56,805 bases of DNA from Candidatus Pseudolachnospira avium (GTDB lineage: Bacteria > Bacillota > Clostridia > Lachnospirales > Lachnospiraceae). This document shows, piece by piece, positions 49,852 through 56,805 of the stretch (position 1 is its first letter; every line of letters begins with the position of its first letter). Below the pieces are notes generated by a model that saw only the letters and a list, made by a program, of their open reading frames with translations, made no database searches and was not told where the DNA came from. The translations under genes and the position numbers were made by a program. The stretch lies in assembly GCA_904420025.1 (NCBI GenBank), contig CAJFTW010000041.1:1-56805 (forward strand). Reading direction: 5' to 3'.

Positions 49852-51289
49852 CCAAATCTTCTTTGCGGTATGCCTCTGCTCAATAGCAGGCTCCTGCGGC
49901 CTGCTTGAGTGGCGGCTTCTGCTCCCGGTGCTGGAACGCCGCAGGCCGGACTGGATTCTTCCGATGCTGAAGCTGACCGTGCTTTTGTATCTCTGCCCTA
50001 TTGGGTATGTCCTGGTGTATTTTGGCCTGATGGATTCCACGCACGAACGTTTCTTTAGCGCTCTTTTCTTAACTACAAACATCATTTCTGTTGCTTTGAA
50101 GGTGTTTGCTGTTGTGTGGCTCGTGGCAATCTGTGTTCAACTGCCCCAGCAGATGCGTCTGCTGAGGCGGGACATCCGGATGCGCAGAGGCGATGTGCCG
50201 CTGGAGCAGGAGGGCGTTGAGGAGTTGTTCCGGGAAATCTGCGGGGAGCTGGGGATACGCCGTCCGATTGACCTGGTAGCCAATGACCTGTGCTTTTCAC
50301 CGGTGAGGACCGGGATTGTCCGGCCGGCAATTCTGCTTCCTTACGGTGTGCAGTACAGTGAGAAAGAGCTTCGCATGATTTTCCTTCACGAGCTGACACA
50401 TTACCTGCACTGTGATTTGGGCACGAAAATTGCCTGCTTTCTGGTCCAGCTGATCCACTGGTTTAACCCTGCGGTGAGGAACCTGGTGGAGATCTATGAG
50501 GACTGGTCAGAAACCGCCTGTGACCTGGCTGTCTGCAGAGCCGGAGGAGAGTTCTTCCATCCCCGGGAATACGCGGAGACTCTGCTGGCGCATGTGGAAG
50601 TGGAGGAAGAGGAGGAGGAGGGGAAGAAAAAGCCAATGACCTTCTTCATCTCCCTCTACGGAACAGAGAAAGTTTTGGAAAGGAGAGTTGAGAGAATGTG
50701 CAACATGAAGAAAACGAAAAAGCCGCTGCCGAAGTTTCTGGCCATCCTGCTGGCGGCCGTCTTTGTGACGGTTAACAATGTCCCCGCCTACGCGGCCAGC
50801 CACGGGATGGCGAGCGGGTATGATTGGATTTATAAAAGTACCCGGGAGCTGGAGCTTGAAGCCTCAGCCGCGGCAGAGCTGGCAGAACCGGCGGAGGCCA
50901 GCGAGGAATATTTTGTCAATGAGGCGGGAGAGATTGAGATCCCGGCGGATATGGTGGACTGGGACAGCATGAATGTCATTGAGAAGGGGCTGAATGACAC
51001 TCCAACGCGCTTGGTAAAAGAGTATGAGTGGGATATTCCGGCCAATACCTTCTGCCGTTCCTTTGGATTTTCGGCCAGTTCGGGAGAGTATATCAATATA
51101 GCTGTTCGCTGTGATGGTGCTACAATTTTGTGCGGCATCATCGAGCCGGATGGCACGCTGCGGGCAGTGCGTTCTTCCGGATATTTTTCCCATTCGTTTG
51201 CCCTTGACCAGACCGGCACTTACCGCTTCTTCGTAGAAAATGAGAACAACTTTGAGATCTTTGTCACGGCAACCTTGTCCGTACTGTAA
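49838..51289 (+). CDS. M56 (BlaR1-like) membrane metallopeptidase with secreted C-terminal domain
   Basis: 483 residues. Membrane helices in the first 100 residues, zinc site H184-E-L-T-H188 in FLHELTHYLHCD with the third ligand probably in EDWSETACD (E221 or E225), acidic loop, another helix about 300-317 (FLAILLAAVFVTVNNVPAYA), then about 165 extracytoplasmic residues. The sensor is not a penicillin-binding domain as in BlaR1; the end (SFGFSASSGEYINIAVRCDG, GTYRFFVENENNFEIFVTAT) looks like a beta-sandwich. Would cleave the adjacent BlaI-like repressor on sensing an envelope signal. Confidence 0.9.
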   Translation: MDWISQIFFAVCLCSIAGSCGLLEWRLLLPVLERRRPDWILPMLKLTVLLYLCPIGYVLVYFGLMDSTHERFFSALFLTTNIISVALKVFAVVWLVAICVQLPQQMRLLRRDIRMRRGDVPLEQEGVEELFREICGELGIRRPIDLVANDLCFSPVRTGIVRPAILLPYGVQYSEKELRMIFLHELTHYLHCDLGTKIACFLVQLIHWFNPAVRNLVEIYEDWSETACDLAVCRAGGEFFHPREYAETLLAHVEVEEEEEEGKKKPMTFFISLYGTEKVLERRVERMCNMKKTKKPLPKFLAILLAAVFVTVNNVPAYAASHGMASGYDWIYKSTRELELEASAAAELAEPAEASEEYFVNEAGEIEIPADMVDWDSMNVIEKGLNDTPTRLVKEYEWDIPANTFCRSFGFSASSGEYINIAVRCDGATILCGIIEPDGTLRAVRSSGYFSHSFALDQTGTYRFFVENENNFEIFVTATLSVL

Positions 51290-51352
51290 GCGAGGAACTT
51301 ATCACTATGTGTATTTTGAGCAATTCATTTCAAACTAGGAGGAAGATGAACC

Positions 51353-51796
51353 ATGCTTTTTAACATCCCCTTTTCCAGAGACATTCAGGAAGTACAGCGC
51401 AATCTGGAGAAGCTGATCCGCAGCTATCTGAACATCAGCTTCAACCCTTTCCTGGACATTGTCCACGAGTATGAGCACTACCATGTGCACATTGATAAGA
51501 TTGCCTATCTGGAAAAGTGCCAGCGGGTGACGGAGGTGCACACCACAGACGGCGATGTGTACCGTTCCTACCGTCCCATGTATAAGTATCAGGAGCTGCT
51601 GCCGGAGTCCATGTTCTTCCGGATCAGCCAGGGGGCCATTGTCAACTGGCGCTTCCTGAAGCACGTGAAGGGGTACCGGGCCATCATCGCCTATGGAAAA
51701 GGCGACAAGGCCCAAACGGTGGATCTGCCCATATCTCCCAAGGTGTACAAGTTTGTCAAGGGAGAGCTGTCGCTCCGGTCCAGCATCACGGGCTGA
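51353..51796 (+). CDS. LytTR-domain DNA-binding protein
   Basis: 147 residues, no receiver domain. The LytTR domain covers about 45-140: HIDKIAYLEKCQRVTEVHTT, DGDVYRSYRPMYKYQELLPE, MFFRISQGAIVNWRFLKHVK. Starts after AGGAGG. Follows the M56 gene by 63 bases on the same strand, so probably a target or partner of the BlaI/M56 system; inference. Its last bases overlap the convergent tmcAL stop. Confidence 0.87.
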   Translation: MLFNIPFSRDIQEVQRNLEKLIRSYLNISFNPFLDIVHEYEHYHVHIDKIAYLEKCQRVTEVHTTDGDVYRSYRPMYKYQELLPESMFFRISQGAIVNWRFLKHVKGYRAIIAYGKGDKAQTVDLPISPKVYKFVKGELSLRSSITG

Positions 51797-52928
51797 GCAC
51801 CAGCGGCCCTGCGTGGTATTCGTCCGGGAGCAGAATCCCGTGGCGATTCCACGCGGCCAGCCGGTAGAGGTCGGCGGCGCGCCGCTCCGGGGCGGTGAGC
51901 TCAGCCGGAAAATCCGCGTACTTGGTTACCACCGGGAGGCGGGAGCGGCGCTTGACGGCGCGCAGCGTTTCCGTGCCCTGGCGGAGGCCCAGCAGGCGGA
52001 CAGCGGGGGGCAGAGGCTCCCCCTTTTTTATGTCCAGCAGAATGTGCAGCAGGGCCCGCTGTACCCGGGTCAGGGTGTGGGCGGGGGTTTTGACCTGGCT
52101 GGCCAGCCGCCGGAAGGTCTGGTCCGGGGAGCGGAAGCGGAGGATACGGGCGGCCAGCTCCGGCGTCACATCGGCAAAGCTGGTGAGTTCTGCCTCCGGC
52201 AGGGTGAACAGCCGGTACAGCAGCATCTGGGAAAAGTCATCGGCGTCCATGGCATAAGGGAGCAGGGCGGGGACAAAGCCCGGCACCTGGCCTGCCAGCC
52301 CCGCAGTGTTCCCCTCCGCCAGCAGGCGGCGCAGGGTGGAGGCGGACTCGTGGTAGCCGGCCCCCTGCCGCTGGAGGGCGTGGGGGCGGATGGGGGAGTG
52401 GAGGCGCAGCAGTGCTTTGTGATACTCCACCGCCAGAATATTGTTGGGGGAGCAAAGCAGCGGCGCGGCGTCCGGCAGGAGCCCCTGCACCGCCTGATAC
52501 CGGGCGGCGGGAAAGCTGAGGCCCCGCCGCAGGCCGGCCTGGAGGGCCTGGCGGAAGGCCGGAGGTTCCCGGAGCAGAAAGGCGGCCAGCCGGTGGATCT
52601 GGCCTAGATCCGCAGTCTCACAGCCGTAGACCAGATCGGTCACGGCCCCCAGCTGGTGCAGAAGGGAGACGGCGCCGGCGGCAAAGCCCTCGGCGCTGGC
52701 CGTGGCCGCGGCCACCGGCAGCTCCAGAACCGCATCGGCCCCGGCCCGCAGCGCCATCTCCGCCCGCCGGTACTTGTCCACCAGCGCCGGCAGCCCCCGC
52801 TGGACAAAATTGCCGCTCATCAGCACCATCACCCCATGGGCCCCGGTCAGCGCCCGGGCCTGCTGCAGGTGGTAGAGGTGGCCGTTGTGAAACGGATTGT
52901 ATTCGGTGATCAGTGCCGTGATATTCAT
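51786..52928 (-). CDS. tmcAL: tRNA(Met) cytidine acetate ligase
   Basis: 380 residues. Nucleotidylyltransferase-like start ALITEYNPFHNGHLYHLQQA with HxGH, then VVLMSGNFVQRGLPALVDKY, DAVLELPVAAATASAEGFA. TmcAL makes N4-acetylcytidine at the wobble base of elongator tRNA-Met using acetate and ATP. Start 52928 gives the usual family N-terminus; a longer ATG at 52949 adds seven unconserved residues. High-GC codon use. Overlaps the LytTR gene end by 11 bases. Confidence 0.93.
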   Translation of the reverse strand: MNITALITEYNPFHNGHLYHLQQARALTGAHGVMVLMSGNFVQRGLPALVDKYRRAEMALRAGADAVLELPVAAATASAEGFAAGAVSLLHQLGAVTDLVYGCETADLGQIHRLAAFLLREPPAFRQALQAGLRRGLSFPAARYQAVQGLLPDAAPLLCSPNNILAVEYHKALLRLHSPIRPHALQRQGAGYHESASTLRRLLAEGNTAGLAGQVPGFVPALLPYAMDADDFSQMLLYRLFTLPEAELTSFADVTPELAARILRFRSPDQTFRRLASQVKTPAHTLTRVQRALLHILLDIKKGEPLPPAVRLLGLRQGTETLRAVKRRSRLPVVTKYADFPAELTAPERRAADLYRLAAWNRHGILLPDEYHAGPLVLSP

Positions 52929-53282
52929 AGAAAGCCCTGCCTTTGTCAAATTGCTGCGGCCATGGAATCACAGGCAGAGCCTGTGGCCGGCATACGCCGC
53001 TGGCCGTGCGTGAGCCGGCTCCTGCTGGCCCGCCCCATTAGGATGATGTTGGGGTCAAAAGGTGTTTTGCCCCCTATGATACCAGATTGCTCTGCACTGC
53101 GTGCTCCCGCAATCCTGCATGGCATGGCTAAAGGCTTTTGCCCCTGGTATCATTATATCACGGGGACACCGGTTCCGGCCAGCTTTTTCCGCCGGGCAGG
53201 GAACGGGCGGCACACCGGCGTGCCCTGGAAGCTTCCACACCGCAAAGGAGTGCAAATAGGTGGAAAATAGCGGGAAAAAGGT
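52929..53282. other. Divergent intergenic region with palindromic repeats
   Basis: 354 bases between tmcAL and rpmF. Holds the REP-like palindrome GGGGTCAAAA / TTTTGCCCC (53051-53073), a larger hairpin with arms ATGATACCAG (53076-53085) and CTGGTATCAT (53144-53153) and inner arms GATTGC / GCAATC, and a partial third repeat (53110-53144). No supported gene; no clear promoter for tmcAL. Confidence 0.6.
53037..53080. repeat. REP-like palindrome copy 2
   Basis: Palindrome GGGGTCAAAA-GGTG-TTTTGCCCC, with flanks matching the copy at 37231-37265 on the other strand (ATAGGGG, CAAAA, ACCTTTTG, CCAACA, CAT blocks in order). Confidence 0.65.
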
Positions 53283-53283
53283 G

Positions 53284-53312
53284 TTGACAAACAGGGGCAC
53301 AGTGGTTATAAT
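53284..53312 (+). promoter_or_regulatory. Promoter of rpmF
   Basis: TTGACA (53284-53289), 17-base spacer, TATAAT (53307-53312): perfect consensus. Confidence 0.9.
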
Positions 53313-53369
53313 CGATAAGTACGGTTTGAGAAAGTACGGGAAATCTGGAAAGATAGGAGGTAGAATCAC

Positions 53370-53552
53370 ATGTCTATTTGTCCCAAAAATAAATCCTCTA
53401 AGGCAAGAAGAGACAGCCGCAGAGCAAATTGGAAGATGAGCAAACCTACCTTGGTCAAATGCAGCAAATGCGGCGCTTTGATGGTACCTCATAGAGTCTG
53501 CAAGGCTTGCGGATCTTATAACAAAAAAGAAGTGATTCCGGTAGAGGAATAA
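53370..53552 (+). CDS. rpmF: 50S ribosomal protein L32
   Basis: 60 residues: MSICPKNKSSKARRDSRRAN, then a zinc ribbon CSKCG and CKACG (C-x2-C pairs about 30-33 and 43-46). Zinc-type L32. AGGAGG precedes the start. The DUF177/YceD gene that commonly precedes rpmF is not present. Confidence 0.97.
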   Translation: MSICPKNKSSKARRDSRRANWKMSKPTLVKCSKCGALMVPHRVCKACGSYNKKEVIPVEE

Positions 53553-53565
53553 CACAGAGAAACAA

Positions 53566-53596
53566 AGGCTTTCCGCAGGGCGGAGGGCCTTTTTTC
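53566..53596 (+). terminator. Terminator of rpmF
   Basis: GGCTTTCCGC, AGGG, CGGAGGGCC, then TTTTTT. Confidence 0.85.
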
Positions 53597-53617
53597 TTAA
53601 AGATTTCTGATGTTATT

Positions 53618-53686
53618 CGGCCAGGCCTTGCAATTCCTGGGAAAGATTGATAAACTCTACGTAAACCATAGGAAAGGCCTTGGCCG
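53618..53686 (+). repeat. Long stem-loop in L,D-transpeptidase leader
   Basis: CGGCCAGGCCTT (53618-53629) pairs with AAGGCCTTGGCCG (53674-53686) leaving one bulge and a loop of about 44 bases, ending 25 bases before the start codon. Possible regulatory leader; no known class. Confidence 0.55.
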
Positions 53687-53711
53687 CTCAAACATAGAAA
53701 CAGGGGGTTTT

Positions 53712-56216
53712 ATGAGCAGAGAGAAGCGGACAATTGTGCGGGGGAATTCCGAGCGAAATCAAAGAATGGCCGGCGGCGCCCGGGAGGAAAGCCGGACGGC
53801 CCGGGTACGGCCGGAACGGAACCTTCCGGAGGAGCCCCAGATGCCGGAGGTGGAGATTGAGGATCTGGACATGACCCGAAGCCTCCCCCGGATTGATATA
53901 GAGGATCTGGATATAACCCAGAGCCTGCCGAAGGTGGAAGTGGAGGATCTGGATGTCACCAAAAGCCTGCCGAAAGTGGAGGTTGAGGATCTGGATATAA
54001 CCAAAAGCCTGCCGAAGGTGGAGATTGAAGACCTGGACGTAACCCGAAGCCTTCCCACCGTGGACGCTGTAATGCGGCAGGAGGCGGAGGCTGCTTCCCC
54101 GTCGGCGGAAAACCGGAGGGAAGAAGGGGCCCGGGAGGAAACCCGGGTGATGCCGGATGTGAGGGTGGAGGATCTGGATCAGACTCGGAGCATGCCCCGG
54201 GTGGAGATTGAAGATCTGGACCAGACCCGTGTCATGCCCTCGGTGTCCATGGGGGATGTCTCCATGGGAGATGTGTCCAACTATCTGGACCTGAGCACGG
54301 AGGACTTGGGAGAGGCGCTGCATCAGGCCAGCCAGGAAACCTCTGCGGCAGAGGCCATTCTTTCCGGCCTGGGTGCGGACCGCCGGCAGCCGCCGGAGGA
54401 GGAGCCGGACGGCCGGGATATCCGGGTGACCTGGGAGGAGCCCGTCCAGGCACCGCCCCGGAGGCGGCCGCCCCGGCGTGTGCTGGAGCAGGCAGAGCCG
54501 GAGGGGGAACCGGAGGATGAGGAGCAGAATGCGGACCGGAAGCGCCGGCGGATTCTGGTGGCTGCCGCGGTGGCGGTGGTTGCGGTGGTGGTGCTGGCCC
54601 TGGGAGGCTGGGGGATTTCCCGGCTGGTGGAAAACCGGCAGATGGTTTCCTACTATGACAGTCATTTCCTTCCCGGTACGCGGATCAACGATCAGGACTG
54701 CTCCAACATGACGGCGGAGGAAGTCAATGCGCTGTTCTCCCAGGAGGTGGAGGACTACTCCCTGACCATTCAGGGTGTCAATGGTATGGAGGATACCATA
54801 CAGGCGTCGGAGATCGGCCTGACCATGCTGTTTGACGTGGATTTCCAGACGCTGATTGACCAGCAGGATTCCTCCAGCTGGAGGGATGCGGAGGAGAACC
54901 CCGTTTCCTTCACGTTCACCAGCGGCTGGGAGTATGATGAAAGCCTGCTGGAGCAGCGGCTGGCAGAGAGCCCGCTGTTCCAGAACATGACTGACTCGGT
55001 GGACGCGGAGATTGCCTACGATGAGGCCACCGACCAGTACGTGCTTCATCCGGAGACCCTGGGGACCCGGGTAGACCTGGAACAGGTGTTTACCCTGGCC
55101 AAGGAGGCGGTGGGCACGCTGCATACAACCCTTTCCCTGGAGGAGGCAGGCTGCTATGACGCGGTGAGGCAGGCGGACGCGGCCATGGAGCAGGCAGTGG
55201 AAACCATGAACCTCTACAACAAGGCCCGGATTTCCTATACCTTTGGGGATGAGACGGAGACGCTGGATCCGGCTACGGTCCGGGAAGCCATTGTCTGTGA
55301 TGAAAATAGCCAGGTCAGCCTGAATACAGAGCTGCTGCAGGCCTGGGTGGAGGGGCTGGCGGAGGCGTACGACACGGTGGGGACCTCCCGCTCCTTCCGC
55401 AGCACCAGCAGCGGCCGGGTGACGGTCAGCGGCGGCAACTATGGATGGAAGCTGGATCAGGAGGCAACCCTGGCCCAGGTGACGGAGGCAATCCAGTCCG
55501 GCAGCACGGTCACCGGGGATCCAGTGTACTCCCAGAGCGGGAAGGACCGGGGAAGCACGGATATTGGAGACACTTACATAGAGGTGGATTTGACCAACCA
55601 GATGCTGTACTACTATGAGGACGGGGATCTGGAGCTGAGCACCGCCATTGTATCCGGACGGGTGATCCGGAACACCAAGACGGTCCGGGGCGTGTATTAT
55701 GTTTACAGCAAAGAGACGGACCGGACACTGCGGGGCGAGGACTATGAGTCCCATGTGGATTACTGGATGCCCTTCTATGGCGGCTACGGCCTTCACGATG
55801 CCAGCTGGAGAAGCGAGTTTGGCGGGGATCTGTATCTGACGGAGGGATCCCACGGCTGTGTCAACATGCCGGTGAGCAAAGCCCGGAGCCTGTACAACAT
55901 GATCTCCGTGGGTACGCCGGTGATTGTGTTCGGCGGGGAGGATTCCTATGAGGCGCCGGAGGAGACCACACCGGCGGAGACCACGCCGGAGGAAACCACC
56001 ACCACCCAGGCGCCGGAGCCTTCCACGCCGGAATCCACGGCGCCCAGCACTTCGGAAAGTGCAACCCAGGGCACCACGGCTCCGGAGAGCACCAACCCGA
56101 CAACGGCTCCCACGGAGGATTCCGGGGAATCGGAGACCTCCGCTTCCAATGAGCCTTCCTCGGAAGGGGAAAGCTCCGGCGGTGTGGATCCGGCGCCGGA
56201 GGATAGCCTGGAGTAA
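53712..56216 (+). CDS. L,D-transpeptidase with VanW-type domain and repeated cytosolic tail
   Basis: 834 residues. Cytosolic part 1-278 with two arrays of a 14-residue repeat, consensus VEIEDLDxTxSLP: threonines at 55, 69, 83, 97, 111 and at 144, 158, 172. Membrane helix 281-302. Outside: peptidoglycan-binding (YoaR/VanW N-terminal type) domain about 340-560, YkuD catalytic domain about 615-745 with SHGCVNMP (catalytic cysteine near 717), then a Thr/Pro/Glu-rich tail. Forms 3-3 cross-links in peptidoglycan. Start 53712 follows GGGGG; the frame is open further upstream without a site. Confidence 0.93.
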   Translation: MSREKRTIVRGNSERNQRMAGGAREESRTARVRPERNLPEEPQMPEVEIEDLDMTRSLPRIDIEDLDITQSLPKVEVEDLDVTKSLPKVEVEDLDITKSLPKVEIEDLDVTRSLPTVDAVMRQEAEAASPSAENRREEGAREETRVMPDVRVEDLDQTRSMPRVEIEDLDQTRVMPSVSMGDVSMGDVSNYLDLSTEDLGEALHQASQETSAAEAILSGLGADRRQPPEEEPDGRDIRVTWEEPVQAPPRRRPPRRVLEQAEPEGEPEDEEQNADRKRRRILVAAAVAVVAVVVLALGGWGISRLVENRQMVSYYDSHFLPGTRINDQDCSNMTAEEVNALFSQEVEDYSLTIQGVNGMEDTIQASEIGLTMLFDVDFQTLIDQQDSSSWRDAEENPVSFTFTSGWEYDESLLEQRLAESPLFQNMTDSVDAEIAYDEATDQYVLHPETLGTRVDLEQVFTLAKEAVGTLHTTLSLEEAGCYDAVRQADAAMEQAVETMNLYNKARISYTFGDETETLDPATVREAIVCDENSQVSLNTELLQAWVEGLAEAYDTVGTSRSFRSTSSGRVTVSGGNYGWKLDQEATLAQVTEAIQSGSTVTGDPVYSQSGKDRGSTDIGDTYIEVDLTNQMLYYYEDGDLELSTAIVSGRVIRNTKTVRGVYYVYSKETDRTLRGEDYESHVDYWMPFYGGYGLHDASWRSEFGGDLYLTEGSHGCVNMPVSKARSLYNMISVGTPVIVFGGEDSYEAPEETTPAETTPEETTTTQAPEPSTPESTAPSTSESATQGTTAPESTNPTTAPTEDSGESETSASNEPSSEGESSGGVDPAPEDSLE

Positions 56217-56278
56217 GGCAGGCTGCCCTGGCGGGCGCCATGGCCTACCATTGGATTGCGGTTAAAATCATTGCGGCT

Positions 56279-56330
56279 AAAAGGCCGGTGACCCAACTTC
56301 TGTAAAGAGGAGGGCCACCGGCCTTTTGGA
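56279..56330 (+). terminator. Terminator of the L,D-transpeptidase gene
   Basis: AAAGGCCGGTG pairs with CACCGGCCTTTT over a 25-base loop. Confidence 0.7.
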
Positions 56331-56361
56331 ATGAAGCGGCAAATCTTTTCCTATTCGGTTC

Positions 56362-56703
56362 TTATTTCCATTTTTTTTCTGGGTACAGCAGTTTCTGCTG
56401 TGTCTTTAACAGTTCCCGCGCCATGAGCAGCAGGTATTGCTGGGTCACCGGTGTCAGACGGCTGAAAATCTCTGTAAATTCTTTTTCATAAGGGGAGGAG
56501 AGGAACATCTCCCCTGTACCCGTCTTCAGCCAAAATTCATTGACATGAAATACCGAACAGATCACTTTTATATATTTTTCCGCCAGAGGACGGTTTCCGT
56601 TTTCAATCATGGAGTACGCAGTCTGTGTTATCCCCAGGTGTTTGGCGAAGTCCGTCTGATTCAGACCCAGGGTTTTTCGGATTTCTTTTAAACGCTGTTT
56701 CAA
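56362..56703 (-). CDS. XRE-family helix-turn-helix regulator
   Basis: 113 residues. Cro/C1-type HTH about 1-60: RLKEIRKTLGLNQTDFAKHL, GITQTAYSMIENGNRPLAEK. Then VFHVNEFWLKTGTGEMF, a stretch typical of regulators in prophage or anti-toxin context, and a helical end. GGAGG precedes the ATG. Target unknown; the tandem repeat upstream lies where its promoter should be. Confidence 0.9.
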   Translation of the reverse strand: MKQRLKEIRKTLGLNQTDFAKHLGITQTAYSMIENGNRPLAEKYIKVICSVFHVNEFWLKTGTGEMFLSSPYEKEFTEIFSRLTPVTQQYLLLMARELLKTQQKLLYPEKKWK

Positions 56704-56719
56704 AGACAGCCTCCTTTCT

Positions 56720-56805
56720 GCTGTTAGCCGTGTCCCTCACGGCATAAAGGTATACCCGAAGGGTGTTTCCGCTGTTAGCCGTGTCCCTCACGGCATAAAG
56801 GTATA
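56720..56805. repeat. 51-bp-period tandem repeat running off the window
   Basis: A 35-base unit at 56720-56754 recurs exactly at 56771-56805, period 51. It contains a hairpin GCCGTG-TCCCT-CACGGC; the spacer makes a second small hairpin (ACCCGAAGGGT). The array may continue beyond the edge. It sits upstream of the XRE gene. Confidence 0.8.

Noticed and set aside
53688..55853. 721-codon minus-strand ORF
   Set aside because: Antisense of the L,D-transpeptidase gene; its repeats mirror the sense repeats.
56720..56805. CRISPR array
   Set aside because: Only two units, 16-base structured spacer, no cas genes.

Overview
The window reads as chromosome of a GC-rich (roughly 57-60%), spore-forming Clostridia species, most like a gut Oscillospiraceae. 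The evidence is mother-cell coat genes (cotJABC), spoVAD/spoVAE, a Spo0A-C-like protein, low-GC Gram-positive housekeeping proteins (SigA-type RpoD, CarD, TmcAL, class B sortase) and a pyruvate formate-lyase under a ZTP riboswitch. Species is not claimed.

Layout. 1-2600: 5' part of pflB with its ZTP riboswitch, a Spo0A-C-like gene and a wrecked HEPN gene. 2600-13771: the cotJ spore-coat operon (minus strand), with cotJC split by a 9,500-bp integrative element. 13.8-17.2 kb: mutY, a lipid kinase, rpoD. 17.3-25.3 kb: ABC-F protein and nucleotidyltransferase, spoVAD-spoVAE, then yhdT-panF-esterase-corA behind a leader with an intrinsic terminator. 25.6-34.5 kb: class A PBP, YigZ, CarD, gtrA-yfhO-argH. 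34.7-42.1 kb: SSB-like gene, dapA-dapB, a Gld-type ABC exporter operon. 42.3-49.2 kb: hisS-aspS-trkA-trkH-sortase B. 49.5-51.8 kb: BlaI / M56 peptidase / LytTR signalling module. 51.8-56.8 kb: tmcAL, rpmF, a large L,D-transpeptidase, an XRE regulator and a tandem repeat running off the end.

The standout is the 9.5-kb element in cotJC. A large serine recombinase lies beside one end. Joining the two cotJC fragments at a shared CC/GG dinucleotide (3042-3043 and 12542-12543) restores one 208-residue manganese-catalase frame, and joining the two inner ends gives a dyad-symmetric attP (13 of 16 positions). The element encodes a complete CRESS-DNA-type Rep (HUH endonuclease plus superfamily 3 helicase) and carries, upstream of rep, a 10-bp stem whose loop displays AAGTATTAC, the nonamer of a porcine circovirus origin. 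It also carries an FtsK/HerA-type translocase, a membrane protein, an XRE repressor with two operators, and a sortase-anchored surface protein. The cotJ operon has a sequence matching the sigma-K promoter consensus, so a skin-like arrangement (excision in the mother cell rebuilding cotJC) is a testable hypothesis. The recombinase promoter visible here looks sigma-A type, so simple insertional inactivation is equally open.

How the rest works together: cotJ and spoVA genes serve spore coat and dipicolinate uptake; dapA/dapB supply diaminopimelate (and precursor of dipicolinate) for the wall enzymes (PBP1, L,D-transpeptidase); trkA/trkH handle potassium; BlaI-M56-LytTR looks like a proteolysis-triggered regulatory circuit next to sortase B.
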